Source: Bacteroidales bacterium (GTDB lineage: Bacteria > Bacteroidota > Bacteroidia > Bacteroidales > FEN-979). From it: 36,215 bases of DNA. The position numbers and the translations under genes were made by a program. Location: the NCBI GenBank assembly GCA_016783905.1, contig JADHVQ010000016.1, positions 1 to 36,215 of the forward strand, given 5' to 3'. The first letter of the stretch is position 1, and each line of letters opens with the position of its first letter. The notes under the pieces were generated by a model, which saw nothing but the letters and a program-made list of their open reading frames with translations, made no database searches and was not told the origin of the DNA. Below are positions 8,984 through 16,611 of this stretch, piece by piece.

Positions 8984-10453
8984 ATGAAAATCCAACAAAT
9001 TCTTCAACTCAGCACCCTGATCGCGGTTATCCTGTTGGCCTCTTCCTGTAAGAAGGAGACCTCCAGTACGACCGGCTGGGCTTACAATGACCCCAAGAAT
9101 GGCGGATTTGAAGTTCGGCCTTATCAGGGACAACAAACAGGTCCCGGATTGATTTTCATTGAAGGAGGTACCTACACCATGGGTTTAACCCAGGATGATG
9201 TGATGTATGAATGGAATAATCAGCCGCGCCGTGTTACTGTCGCCAGCTTCTACATGGATGAAACTGAAGTTCGGAACCTCGACTACATCGAATACCTTTA
9301 CTGGCTCAACCGGGTTTACGCCACCGACTATCCGGGGGTATACCGGAAAGCGCTGCCCGATACCCTGGTGTGGCGTGACAAACTGGCCTACAACGAACCC
9401 CTGGTGGAGTATTATTTCCGTCACCCTGCATACCGCAATTATCCGGTGGTGGGAGTAACCTGGATTCAGGCCGGTGATTATGCTGCCTGGAGAACCAACA
9501 GGGTGAATGAGATGCTGCTGATCAAAAAAGGCATCCTCGCCATGGATCCGGCACAAAAGAATGAAAACAACTTCAATACGGAGGCCTATCTGGCCGGACA
9601 ATACGAAGGACTGGTCGACAAGCCGATGCCCGATCTGAATCCAAACGGAACAGGATCCCGGAAAGTGAAGATGGAAGACGGCATTATGCTCCCCAAATAC
9701 CGACTCCCGACAGAAGCCGAATGGGAATATGCTGCCCTGGGCCTTATTGGAAACACACTTTATGAGCGGGTCATTGAGAAGAAAAACTACCCCTGGAACG
9801 GTAATTACGTGCGTACAAGCGAGTCAAGGTACTACGGTAGTTTCTATGATAACTTCAAACGGGGAACCGGCGACTACATGGGTGTGGCCGGAAACCTGAA
9901 CGACGGCGCCGATATCCCTGCTCCGTGCGGATCTTACTTTCCTAACGACTATGGCCTCTATAACATGGGGGGGAACGTTAGCGAATGGGTACTTGACGTA
10001 TATCGTCCCCTCAACTCTTACTACGTGGCCGGCCTCAGGCCTTTCCGTGGCAATGTATACATGACGCCCGTAACGGATGAAGAGGGATTCCTCGCCGAAA
10101 AAGACAGCCTTGGACGTATAAAATACCGTCCGGTTACCAACGCTGAAGCCATGAACCGGAAAAATTACCGTACCGCTGATGTGATCAACTACCTGGACGG
10201 TGATTATGAGTCCCTGATCAATGAAGAGGATTGGACCAAAACACCCGATAGCCTCTCCACCGATCTCATGTACCAGTATGGAGTAACCTCGCTGATCACT
10301 GACAGAGCGCGGGTATTCAAAGGAGCCAGCTGGAAAGATCCGGCCTACTACCTGAGTCCCAGCACCCGCAGATTCCTCGACGAAGGAGAAGCCTCCGATG
10401 CCATTGGTTTCCGGTGTGCCATGACGCGTGTAGGCGGAGAGTATCCCCGGTAA
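8984..10453 (+). CDS. gldJ: Gliding/T9SS lipoprotein GldJ (FGE-sulfatase fold)
   Basis: 489 residues. The N-terminus is a lipoprotein signal with lipobox LASSC (C22). From about residue 50 it shows the formylglycine-generating-enzyme-like fold used by GldJ/GldK: GPGLIFIEGGTYTMG, QDDVMYEWNNQPRRV, FYMDETEVRNLDYIEYLYWL, YPVVGVTWIQA, YRLPTEAEWEYAA, NMGGNVSEWVLDVYR and a C-terminal GFRCAM. GldJ is an outer-membrane lipoprotein needed for T9SS stability and gliding in Flavobacterium. PorK/GldK is a paralogue, but the QDDVM/DTLVWRDKL features and the neighbours porU, porV and murF fit GldJ better; in Flavobacterium gldJ also lies beside porU-porV. No porL/M/N follows. A hairpin terminator follows the gene. 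Confidence 0.9.
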   Translation: MKIQQILQLSTLIAVILLASSCKKETSSTTGWAYNDPKNGGFEVRPYQGQQTGPGLIFIEGGTYTMGLTQDDVMYEWNNQPRRVTVASFYMDETEVRNLDYIEYLYWLNRVYATDYPGVYRKALPDTLVWRDKLAYNEPLVEYYFRHPAYRNYPVVGVTWIQAGDYAAWRTNRVNEMLLIKKGILAMDPAQKNENNFNTEAYLAGQYEGLVDKPMPDLNPNGTGSRKVKMEDGIMLPKYRLPTEAEWEYAALGLIGNTLYERVIEKKNYPWNGNYVRTSESRYYGSFYDNFKRGTGDYMGVAGNLNDGADIPAPCGSYFPNDYGLYNMGGNVSEWVLDVYRPLNSYYVAGLRPFRGNVYMTPVTDEEGFLAEKDSLGRIKYRPVTNAEAMNRKNYRTADVINYLDGDYESLINEEDWTKTPDSLSTDLMYQYGVTSLITDRARVFKGASWKDPAYYLSPSTRRFLDEGEASDAIGFRCAMTRVGGEYPR

Positions 10454-10474
10454 ACAAGAAGACATTTTATAATG

Positions 10475-10507
10475 AAAAAGGCTGTCGGAAAACCGATGGC
10501 CTTTTTT
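10475..10507 (+). terminator. Rho-independent terminator after gldJ
   Basis: A stem of about 13 bp with two G-U pairs (arms AAAAAGGCTGTCGG and CCGATGGCCTTTTTT, loop AAAA) ends in a T run, 22 nt after the gldJ stop. Confidence 0.85.
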
Positions 10508-10545
10508 ACTATTTTTACCTGCTGGTTCTTTCCATGTAGAGCATC

Positions 10546-11847
10546 ATGTTCCCAGATATGACCGATAAACTGTATTCCCTGTATCAACAATTTCCTGTTG
10601 TTACAACCGACAGCCGTCAGGTTCCGCCCAGATCCATCTTTTTTGCCCTGAAAGGGGAAAATGTTGACGGAAACCAATATGCGGCGAAAGCGCTGGAACA
10701 GGGAGCTGCTATTGCCGTAGTGGATGATGCTGCCATCGTAAAAGATCGCCGGTATATTCAAGTACAAAATGTCCTTGAGAGTTTGCAGCAACTGGCCAAA
10801 CATCACCGGAAGCAGCTGGATATCCCGGTGATCGGCATCACCGGAAGCAATGGAAAGACCACTACCAAAGAGCTGGCCCATGCCGTCCTCTCCAAACGAT
10901 ATCGGATTATCTCTACCACCGGGAACCTGAATAACCATATCGGGGTACCTCTCACACTGCTCTCCATCCGCCCCGAAACCGAAATCGCAGTGGTTGAAAT
11001 GGGAGCCAATCATCCGGGGGAGATCGCTTTCCTTTGCGAACTGGCAAAGCCAACCCATGGACTGATTACCAACATTGGCCGGGCCCACCTGGAAGGATTT
11101 GGGGGATTTGAAGCTGTTGTCCGGGCCAAGACAGAACTCTTCACCTTCCTGAAAAATCATCAAAGAGAGGTCTTTATCAACGCGGCAGACCCATTGCTGA
11201 TGGAATATGCAGCCGGTCTGGAGAAAATCACTTACGGTTTGACCCCGGATGCCGCTACTTCGGGGAAAATCATGCCTGATTCGGGGAAGCTGGCCGTGGA
11301 TGTAACCTTCCCTGACGATCAAAAGCAGCTGATCCGGTCAGCACTTTTTGGCTCATTCAATGCTTTAAACCTGTTGACTGCTGCCTCCATCGGATTTTAT
11401 TTTAACGTCCCGGTCAATGAAATAGCGAAAGCAATCGAAGAATATACTCCGGACAATAACCGCTCTCAATTTCATCAAACGTTATATAACCTATTGGTTC
11501 TGGATGCTTACAATGCCAATCCAAGTAGTATGGAGCCAGCCCTGCAGGATTTTAACAACGCTTTTCCGTCAGATAAGATCGTCATCCTCGGCGATATGCT
11601 TGAACTGGGGAGTGAAACGGAACCTGAACACCTCAGGATCCTTGAACTTCTAGACGATCTGAACATTCACCGTGTTTTCCTGGTAGGGCCCGTATTCTCG
11701 AAACTCAACTCCCGCCCCGAATGGATCTCTTTTGAAAACAGCCTGGAAGCCAAAGAGTGGTTCGCAGCAAACAAGATCGAACATGCCAACATCCTGCTCA
11801 AAGCCTCCCGCGGCATCCAGCTGGAAGAGATTATTGAATGTTTGTGA
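10546..11847 (+). CDS. murF: UDP-MurNAc-tripeptide--D-Ala-D-Ala ligase MurF
   Basis: 433 residues. MurF adds D-Ala-D-Ala to the UDP-MurNAc-tripeptide in the cytoplasm, the last soluble step of peptidoglycan precursor synthesis. Visible marks are the N-terminal substrate motif TDSRQVPPRSIFFALKGEN, the Mur-ligase P-loop GSNGKTTTKE (from G100), TTGNLNNHIGVPLTLL, VVEMGANHPGEI, NIGRAHLEGFG, and the C-terminal VLDAYNANPSSM and LGDMLELG. Length is typical. The start at 10546 (MFPDMTDKLY) has an alternative at 10558 (MTDKLYSL); neither has a strong ribosome-binding site. It follows the gldJ terminator, and the gldJ-murF order is known from other Bacteroidota. A heptamer array begins 3 nt after the stop. 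Confidence 0.95.
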   Translation: MFPDMTDKLYSLYQQFPVVTTDSRQVPPRSIFFALKGENVDGNQYAAKALEQGAAIAVVDDAAIVKDRRYIQVQNVLESLQQLAKHHRKQLDIPVIGITGSNGKTTTKELAHAVLSKRYRIISTTGNLNNHIGVPLTLLSIRPETEIAVVEMGANHPGEIAFLCELAKPTHGLITNIGRAHLEGFGGFEAVVRAKTELFTFLKNHQREVFINAADPLLMEYAAGLEKITYGLTPDAATSGKIMPDSGKLAVDVTFPDDQKQLIRSALFGSFNALNLLTAASIGFYFNVPVNEIAKAIEEYTPDNNRSQFHQTLYNLLVLDAYNANPSSMEPALQDFNNAFPSDKIVILGDMLELGSETEPEHLRILELLDDLNIHRVFLVGPVFSKLNSRPEWISFENSLEAKEWFAANKIEHANILLKASRGIQLEEIIECL

Positions 11848-11850
11848 AAA

Positions 11851-11906
11851 GATACGGGATGCGGGATTTGGGATTTGGGATTTGAGATTTGGGATTTGGG
11901 ATATTT
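11851..11906 (+). repeat. Heptamer array after murF, eight units
   Basis: Eight consecutive 7-bp units: GATACGG, GATGCGG, GATTTGG (x2), GATTTGA, GATTTGG (x2), GATATTT. It fills most of the gap between murF and anmK. Confidence 0.92.
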
Positions 11907-11910
11907 AGGA

Positions 11911-11950
11911 ATTATGGCAATAATGTGCAATAATGTGCAATAATGTGCAA
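11911..11950 (+). repeat. Decamer repeat carrying the anmK start codon
   Basis: TAATGTGCAA occurs three times in tandem (11921-11950) after one degenerate copy. Each full unit carries an ATG in a different frame; only the ATG at 11933 opens anmK. The ATGs at 11923 and 11943 run into TAA within a few codons. Confidence 0.92.
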
Positions 11951-13006
11951 TATATAATCGGTCTCATGTCCGGCACCTCCCTCGATGGCCTCGACATCGC
12001 CTTCTGCCGATTCAAATCCTTTGAGGGTTCCTGGACATATGAGATCCTTCAGGCAGAAACAGTACCCTATTCCCGGGAATGGCAGATACGGTTAAGTAGC
12101 ATGGATGGACGGTTAGCCGCTGACCTGGCTCAAACCGACTGCGACCTGGGTCACCTGATGGGAAAAATGACCAGGACCTTCATGGAAAAACACCGGATTA
12201 CCGCTGATTTTATTGCCAGTCACGGGCAAACTGTCTTCCATCAACCACACTTGCGCTGGACCACCCAAATCGGTAAAGGAGCCGCCATCGCAGCTGAAAC
12301 CGGCTTACCGGTGGTGTGTGATTTCCGGTCAACTGATGTGGCCCTGGGCGGACAGGGAGCGCCGGTGGTTCCCATTGGAGATCAGTTGTTGTTCTCTGAT
12401 TACCAGTACTGCCTCAACCTGGGCGGGTTTGCCAACATCTCTTTCCACCGGGATGGAAAACGGGTAGCTTATGATATCTGTCCGGCCAACATGGTGCTCA
12501 ACGAACTCGCCAATCAAACAGGAAAAGCTTACGATGATAAAGGCGATCTGGCAAGAAGCGGCTCCCTTTTACCCGACCTTCTGGAATCGTTGAACCAGCT
12601 ACCTTTTTACCACCAACCCCCTCCAAAATCTCTCGGAAAGGAGTGGGTAGACCAGCATATCTATCCTATTTTAGATCTACCCACCCGAAACCCGAAACCC
12701 GAAACTCGTAACCTGCTTCATACCTGGTGCGAACACATTGCCATCCAGGTGGGAAACAATACGGGGACGGATCGAGTAAATAAATTACTCATTACAGGTG
12801 GCGGAGCGCTTAATCAATACCTGATGGAACGGATCCGACATTATGTAACAGCAGAGGTTGTAATTCCCGATCTCCAGACCATCCAGTTCAAAGAAGCGCT
12901 GATCTTCGCGTTCCTCGGTCTGCTCCGCTGGCGAAATGAGGTTAACGTACTCTCTACTGTCACAGGAGCAAAAAGAGATTCGATTGGCGGGGCGATTTAT
13001 TTATAG
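11933..13006 (+). CDS. anmK: Anhydro-N-acetylmuramic acid kinase AnmK
   Basis: 357 residues. AnmK hydrolyses and phosphorylates 1,6-anhydro-MurNAc to MurNAc-6-phosphate in cell-wall recycling. Motifs: the ATP-binding IIGLMSGTSLDGLDIA at the N-terminus, ASHGQTVFHQP, GKGAAIAAETGLPVVCDFRSTDVALGGQGAPVVPIGD, LNLGGFANISF, YDICPANMVLN, and the C-terminal LLITGGGALN. Neighbouring murF makes pathway sense (precursor synthesis beside recycling). The start codon lies in a decamer repeat; a GTG at 11945 is in frame and could also serve. Around residues 251-260 the stretch TRNPKPETRN is encoded by a CCCGAAA heptamer array and looks like an in-frame insertion in a surface region, just before the conserved HTWCEHIA helix. 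Confidence 0.95.
   Translation: MCNNVQYIIGLMSGTSLDGLDIAFCRFKSFEGSWTYEILQAETVPYSREWQIRLSSMDGRLAADLAQTDCDLGHLMGKMTRTFMEKHRITADFIASHGQTVFHQPHLRWTTQIGKGAAIAAETGLPVVCDFRSTDVALGGQGAPVVPIGDQLLFSDYQYCLNLGGFANISFHRDGKRVAYDICPANMVLNELANQTGKAYDDKGDLARSGSLLPDLLESLNQLPFYHQPPPKSLGKEWVDQHIYPILDLPTRNPKPETRNLLHTWCEHIAIQVGNNTGTDRVNKLLITGGGALNQYLMERIRHYVTAEVVIPDLQTIQFKEALIFAFLGLLRWRNEVNVLSTVTGAKRDSIGGAIYL
12684..12711 (+). repeat. Heptamer array inside anmK
   Basis: CCCGAAA three times followed by CTCGTAA. It is read in frame as RNPKPETRN. Confidence 0.88.
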
Positions 13007-13029
13007 TCAGATGACCCTTATCTGTAAGG

Positions 13030-13112
13030 TTGTATCAAAGGAATATTCCCTGATTTTCAAATCCTTCGTGTTCCTTTGAGCAGTACTTTGCGTTCCTTTG
13101 TGGTTCAATTTT
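13030..13112. repeat. Degenerate CTTTGTGTTCCTTTG-type intergenic sequence
   Basis: The stretch after anmK repeats the theme CTTCGTGTTCCTTTGAG / CTTTGCGTTCCTTTGTGG with a period near 21-25 bp. It looks like a dispersed intergenic repeat rather than coding sequence; no stable ORF is present. Confidence 0.5.
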
Positions 13113-13162
13113 CTTCTCTTGATATAACTTCCACAGGGATAGGGTCGTTAGTGAACTTTTAA

Positions 13163-13170
13163 TATCTTTG
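13163..13170 (+). promoter_or_regulatory. Putative -7 promoter box upstream of small membrane protein and folC
   Basis: TATCTTTG matches TAnnTTTG and lies 45 nt before the ATG at 13216. A -33 TTG is not clear. Confidence 0.4.
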
Positions 13171-13215
13171 TATAACCTTTTACCCCTTTACCCGATTAAT
13201 GGTAAAACAATCATT

Positions 13216-13491
13216 ATGACGGTAACAACTATTGATCTCTACAACATCTTGAAAAGCAAGATTGGAGAGAATGAAGCAAAAACCCTTGTTGAATTCGTGG
13301 AACTAAGGGTAGAGAAACAAATCGAGGAGCAAATGGAAGAAATTGCCGGAAAAAAAGACCTTTTTCAAGTCAAGTCGGAGTTGGAATTAAAAATCGAGAA
13401 GGTTCGTTCCGATTTGATCAAATGGATGTTCATCTTCTGGGTGGGACAGGTCAGTGTCACGGTTGCGTTGATTTTGCTTCTTACCCGATGA
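13216..13491 (+). CDS. Small coiled-coil, single-membrane-segment protein (CCDC90/DUF1640-like)
   Basis: 91 residues from the ATG at 13216 (MTVTTIDLYNILKSKIGENE); an upstream in-frame ATG at 13168 would add residues that look non-coding. The middle is charged and helical (VEFVELRVEKQIEEQMEEI, then a Lys/Glu-rich stretch to EKVRSDLIK), and the C-terminus is one hydrophobic segment (WMFIFWVGQVSVTVALILLL). This resembles short bacterial DUF1640/CCDC90-type proteins; the function of these in bacteria is not established. Its stop overlaps the folC start (ATGA at 13488-13491), so translation is probably coupled. Confidence 0.75.
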   Translation: MTVTTIDLYNILKSKIGENEAKTLVEFVELRVEKQIEEQMEEIAGKKDLFQVKSELELKIEKVRSDLIKWMFIFWVGQVSVTVALILLLTR

Positions 13492-14750
13492 ATTACAAGG
13501 AGACCCTGTCGTGGCTCTACAGCCATCTCCCCATGTACCAGCGGATCGGAGCAGCCGCGTACAAAGCAAACCTCGATAATACCATCGCCCTCTGCAACCT
13601 GCTGGGGAATCCACAGAATTCTTTCCGGTCTGTCCACGTGGCCGGTACAAACGGTAAAGGGAGTGTCTCTCATATGCTGGCTTCCATCCTTCAGGAGCAT
13701 GGTCTCAAAACCGGGCTCTATACCTCTCCGCACCTGAAAGATTTCAGGGAGCGGATCCGGGTCAACGGGAGCATGATCCCGAAACGGAATGTCACACGTT
13801 TTATAAACAAGTACAGAGAAGCCTTTGAAGAGATCCGTCCCAGTTTTTTCGAAATGACTGTTGGCCTGGCCTTTGAGCACTTCCGTCAAGAGTCGGTTGA
13901 CATCGCTGTAGTGGAGGTGGGAATGGGCGGACGGCTTGATTCCACCAACATCATCACCCCTCTTGTCTCGGTGATCACCAACATCAGCTTCGACCACATG
14001 CAATTCCTGGGCGACACCCTGGAGAAGATTGCCATAGAAAAAGCCGGTATCATCAAACCGGGCATCCCGGTAGTTATCGGAGAGACCCAACCGGAGCTGG
14101 AATCACTTTTCCGGAAACGTGCCCGGCAGGTCGGTTCGAAGATTGTTTTTGCAGATCAACTTCCGCGATACGAGATACGCGATGCGCGAAACGCGATCCA
14201 GGATCCAGCATCCAGCATCCAGGATCCACTTCATGGCCATTACCAGAAAAAAAACATCATTACCTCCCTTGGGGTGATCAACCTGTTGAACCAGACAGGA
14301 TATAAGATCAGTAAAAAGAGCATCCACAAGGGCATCAGGAATGTAACAGAGAATACCGGGTTGCAGGGGCGCTGGCAGGTATTGAGCCAAACACCGCTGA
14401 CCATCTGCGATATCGGCCACAACGAAGCCGGGATCCGGGAGGTAGTACAGCAACTAAGCAAAACACCGCACCAACAGCTGCATATGGTTTTCGGCCTGGT
14501 GAACGACAAAGAGATCAGCCACATCCTCCATCTCCTGCCCACAGAGGCAACCTGCTACTTCTGCAAAGCCGATATTCCCCGTGGACTGGATGCTAAGGAG
14601 TTACACATACAGGCGGAAAAGCAGGGATTGAAGGGAACCTTTTATAGATCGGTCCGGGAAGCCCTGACTGCCGCAAGAAATACAGCGACTCCTGATGATT
14701 TGATCTTCATCGGAGGGAGTACGTTTGTTGTAGCGGAGGCGCTTCCATGA
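13488..14750 (+). CDS. folC: Bifunctional folylpolyglutamate/dihydrofolate synthase FolC
   Basis: 420 residues from the ATG that overlaps the preceding stop (ATGA). FolC adds glutamate to dihydropteroate and folates. Motifs: P-loop VAGTNGKGS (G53-S59), GLYTSPHLKDFRERIRVNG, VVEVGMGGRLDSTN, ITNISFDHMQFLGDTLEKIA, EKAGIIKPGIPVVIGE, LQGRWQVL, ICDIGHNEAGI and a C-terminal DDLIFIGGSTFVVAEALP. The open frame extends further upstream, but those 22 codons overlap the small upstream gene and look spurious. Residues 227-247 are exactly the product of a nine-unit heptamer array and interrupt the loop between FADQLP and LHGHYQKKNI; the catalytic regions are intact. Confidence 0.95.
   Translation: MNYKETLSWLYSHLPMYQRIGAAAYKANLDNTIALCNLLGNPQNSFRSVHVAGTNGKGSVSHMLASILQEHGLKTGLYTSPHLKDFRERIRVNGSMIPKRNVTRFINKYREAFEEIRPSFFEMTVGLAFEHFRQESVDIAVVEVGMGGRLDSTNIITPLVSVITNISFDHMQFLGDTLEKIAIEKAGIIKPGIPVVIGETQPELESLFRKRARQVGSKIVFADQLPRYEIRDARNAIQDPASSIQDPLHGHYQKKNIITSLGVINLLNQTGYKISKKSIHKGIRNVTENTGLQGRWQVLSQTPLTICDIGHNEAGIREVVQQLSKTPHQQLHMVFGLVNDKEISHILHLLPTEATCYFCKADIPRGLDAKELHIQAEKQGLKGTFYRSVREALTAARNTATPDDLIFIGGSTFVVAEALP
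14166..14228 (+). repeat. Nine-unit heptamer array inside folC
   Basis: Units CGATACG, AGATACG, CGATGCG, CGAAACG, CGATCCA, GGATCCA, GCATCCA (x2), GGATCCA: 63 bp, exactly 21 codons, read as three 7-residue blocks RYEIRDA, RNAIQDP, ASSIQDP. Confidence 0.93.
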
Positions 14751-14753
14751 AAT

Positions 14754-14843
14754 GTGAGACGTGAAACGTAAGACGGCAATTTGTTCACCCGGTCACTTGC
14801 CCACTTGTCCGCTTGTCCGCTTGTCCGCTCGTCCGCTAGCCCG
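14754..14843. repeat. Heptamer then octamer array between folC and symporter
   Basis: GTGAGAC, GTGAAAC, GTAAGAC (14754-14774) is followed by an 8-bp-period array (CACTTGCC/CGCTTGTC-type units, about 14786-14843). The TAG stop of the minus-strand symporter (14836-14838) lies inside the octamer array. Confidence 0.88.
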
Positions 14844-16281
14844 CTTTCTTCTCCGGAATCAGCAGTGAAAACAACACTGCCATCACAAACGCGAACACAA
14901 AACTGGCCAAACGTTCAGAAACACCGGTATCGGCTTCAAAGAGGTTTTTCCAGATGATGGTCCCGGTGGTTCCACAGATCAGGGAGGCAAAAACACCTGC
15001 CCGGGAGACTCTCTTCCAGAAAAGGATCAGTAACAATGCCGGACCGAAACTTGACCCAATTCCAGACCAGGCATAGGAAACCAGGCTATAAACAGTATCC
15101 GTTAACGTAAGGGCAAGAATAAAAGCTGCTGCCCCGATAGCCAGGGTCAAGAATTTATTCAGCCAAAGTTTATGGCGGTTATCCATCACTATCCGCTTAA
15201 GTTTCCCTACGATATCTTCTCCCATTGAAGCTGAAGAAACAGTGAGTTCTGTGGCTGCTGTGGACATCATCGCAGAGATCACCCCGGAGAGCAGGAAACC
15301 TGCCAGAATAGGATTTACAAGGGTCATGACCATAACAGGCAGAATTTTCTCCGCGTCAGAAGCCAGTTTTGACTCTTCATGACCCAGGTACCCGTGCTGA
15401 ACAAATGCAATCCCGAAAAGACCAATGAGGATCGCACCGGCATATGCCAGCAGGGTCCAGGTGGTGGCTACCCACTTTGCCTTTCTTACATCCCGTTCAT
15501 TTCGTATGGCCATCATCCTGGTAAGCAATTGAGGTTGGCCGGTGTACCCGAACGCCCAACTTAGTCCACTCAGGATAAATAATACCGCTGCCAGATCCGT
15601 TTTTCCCTCCGTCAGGGAAAGATAGACAGGGCCGGCATCCTCGATGCTCTGAATAATCTGAATGTTATACGATTCCGCAATAAAGAGAGCGATGATCGGA
15701 AAAAACACCAGCGTAAAAATCATCAGGATGGACTGAAAAACATCCGTGACAACCACAGCTATGAAACCACCCATCATGCAGTAGATGATGACCACAACCG
15801 AACCGATGATAATCCCCCACATCGGGTCCATCCCAAAGGTCTTTTGCAGCACCTTTCCCGATCCGCTAAACTGGGCTGCAATGTAGAAGAGGAAGAAAAA
15901 GACGACGATGAGGGCTGAAAGAATACTGATGTTCCGCTCTGCTCCAGGGAATTTCCGGGCAATCAGGCTCGATACCGTCATGGCCCCCGTTTTCTCAGTC
16001 TCCCTGCGTAACCGTTTTGCCATCACCTGCCAGATAAAGAGGATCCCGATGATGCACCCCAGGGCGACCCAAACTGAACCGATCCCTTCAGCATAGGCAT
16101 GTCCGGTAAGTCCAAGCAACAGCCAGGCCGACTCGCCTGTCGCACGTTCCGATAAAGCCAGGGCAGTGCCCCCAAACTTTTTTCCGCCAATAACAAACTC
16201 TTCATTCGTCTTCGCTCCACGGGAATACCACCAGGCGATGCCCATGGTGGCTACGAGATAAAGGATAAAAACTACGATCAT
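14836..16281 (-). CDS. Sodium:solute symporter (SSF family, PutP-like)
   Basis: 481 residues, almost entirely hydrophobic with about a dozen membrane segments. The N-terminus (WYSRGAKTNEEFVIGGKKFGG, LSERATGESAWLLLGLTGHAY) and FSGSGKVLQKTFGM, SWAFGYTGQPQLLTRMMAIRN and LLSGVISAMMSTAATELTVSSA fit the PutP branch of the SSF family, inner-membrane sodium-coupled importers; the substrate cannot be read from sequence. It starts 4 nt after the stop of the ThiS/MoaD-like gene, and its Shine-Dalgarno AGGAGG is supplied by that gene's terminal Gly-Gly codons, so the two are coupled. The stop codon lies in a tandem repeat, so the tail (PEKKAG) may be repeat-derived. Confidence 0.9.
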   Translation of the reverse strand: MIVVFILYLVATMGIAWWYSRGAKTNEEFVIGGKKFGGTALALSERATGESAWLLLGLTGHAYAEGIGSVWVALGCIIGILFIWQVMAKRLRRETEKTGAMTVSSLIARKFPGAERNISILSALIVVFFFLFYIAAQFSGSGKVLQKTFGMDPMWGIIIGSVVVIIYCMMGGFIAVVVTDVFQSILMIFTLVFFPIIALFIAESYNIQIIQSIEDAGPVYLSLTEGKTDLAAVLFILSGLSWAFGYTGQPQLLTRMMAIRNERDVRKAKWVATTWTLLAYAGAILIGLFGIAFVQHGYLGHEESKLASDAEKILPVMVMTLVNPILAGFLLSGVISAMMSTAATELTVSSASMGEDIVGKLKRIVMDNRHKLWLNKFLTLAIGAAAFILALTLTDTVYSLVSYAWSGIGSSFGPALLLILFWKRVSRAGVFASLICGTTGTIIWKNLFEADTGVSERLASFVFAFVMAVLFSLLIPEKKAG

Positions 16282-16285
16282 ATGT

Positions 16286-16489
16286 CTATCCTCCTGAGAT
16301 CAGGTGGATCACCTGGACGTCATCCCCCTCCTTGATCTCAGCCGAATCATAGTCCGACTTTTCGATCACCTTTCCGTTAATCTTAATAATCAGCATCTTA
16401 AATGTAAAATTCCTGACCTTCAGTAACTCTGAAACCGTAAGCCGATCGCCCTCCAACTCTTCAAGTCTGTTATTTAAAGTAATTTGCAT
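16286..16489 (-). CDS. ThiS/MoaD-like sulfur-carrier protein
   Basis: 67 residues with the ubiquitin-like pattern of ThiS (MQITLNNRLEELEG, TVSELLKVRNF, IIKINGKVIEKSDYDSAEIKEGDDVQVIHLISGG) and the essential C-terminal Gly-Gly, which is adenylated by an E1-like enzyme and turned into a thiocarboxylate sulfur donor. By sequence it is closer to ThiS; by context (ThiF-like E1 upstream, molybdopterin genes and an aldehyde:ferredoxin oxidoreductase opposite) a MoaD-like role in molybdopterin dithiolene formation is likely. No other thiamine gene is in the window. The role is an inference; the fold and tail are clear. Confidence 0.85.
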   Translation of the reverse strand: MQITLNNRLEELEGDRLTVSELLKVRNFTFKMLIIKINGKVIEKSDYDSAEIKEGDDVQVIHLISGG

Positions 16490-16507
16490 TTCGTTTTCAT
16501 TGCGTGG

Positions 16508-16611
16508 CCAATAGAACGCGGATTACACGGATGCCTTCGGCAACGCTGATTTACACTGATTTTATTATCCGCGAAAATCTGCTTCTTATCCGCGTCATCC
16601 GCGTGCCATAG
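16508..16611. repeat. CGCGGAT-type dispersed intergenic repeat
   Basis: The gap between the carrier and E1 genes repeats variants of CGCGGATTA / ATCCGCG (near 16516, 16567, 16589 and 16598). Its minus-strand end supplies the last codons and TGA of the E1-like gene (CGC GGA TGA). Confidence 0.75.

Noticed and set aside
10348-11322. Long minus-strand ORF (324 codons) over gldJ/murF
   Set aside because: It is antisense to two clearly identified genes and its translation has no recognisable domain.
13365-14090. Minus-strand ORF of 241 codons over folC
   Set aside because: Antisense to intact FolC motifs; no independent support.
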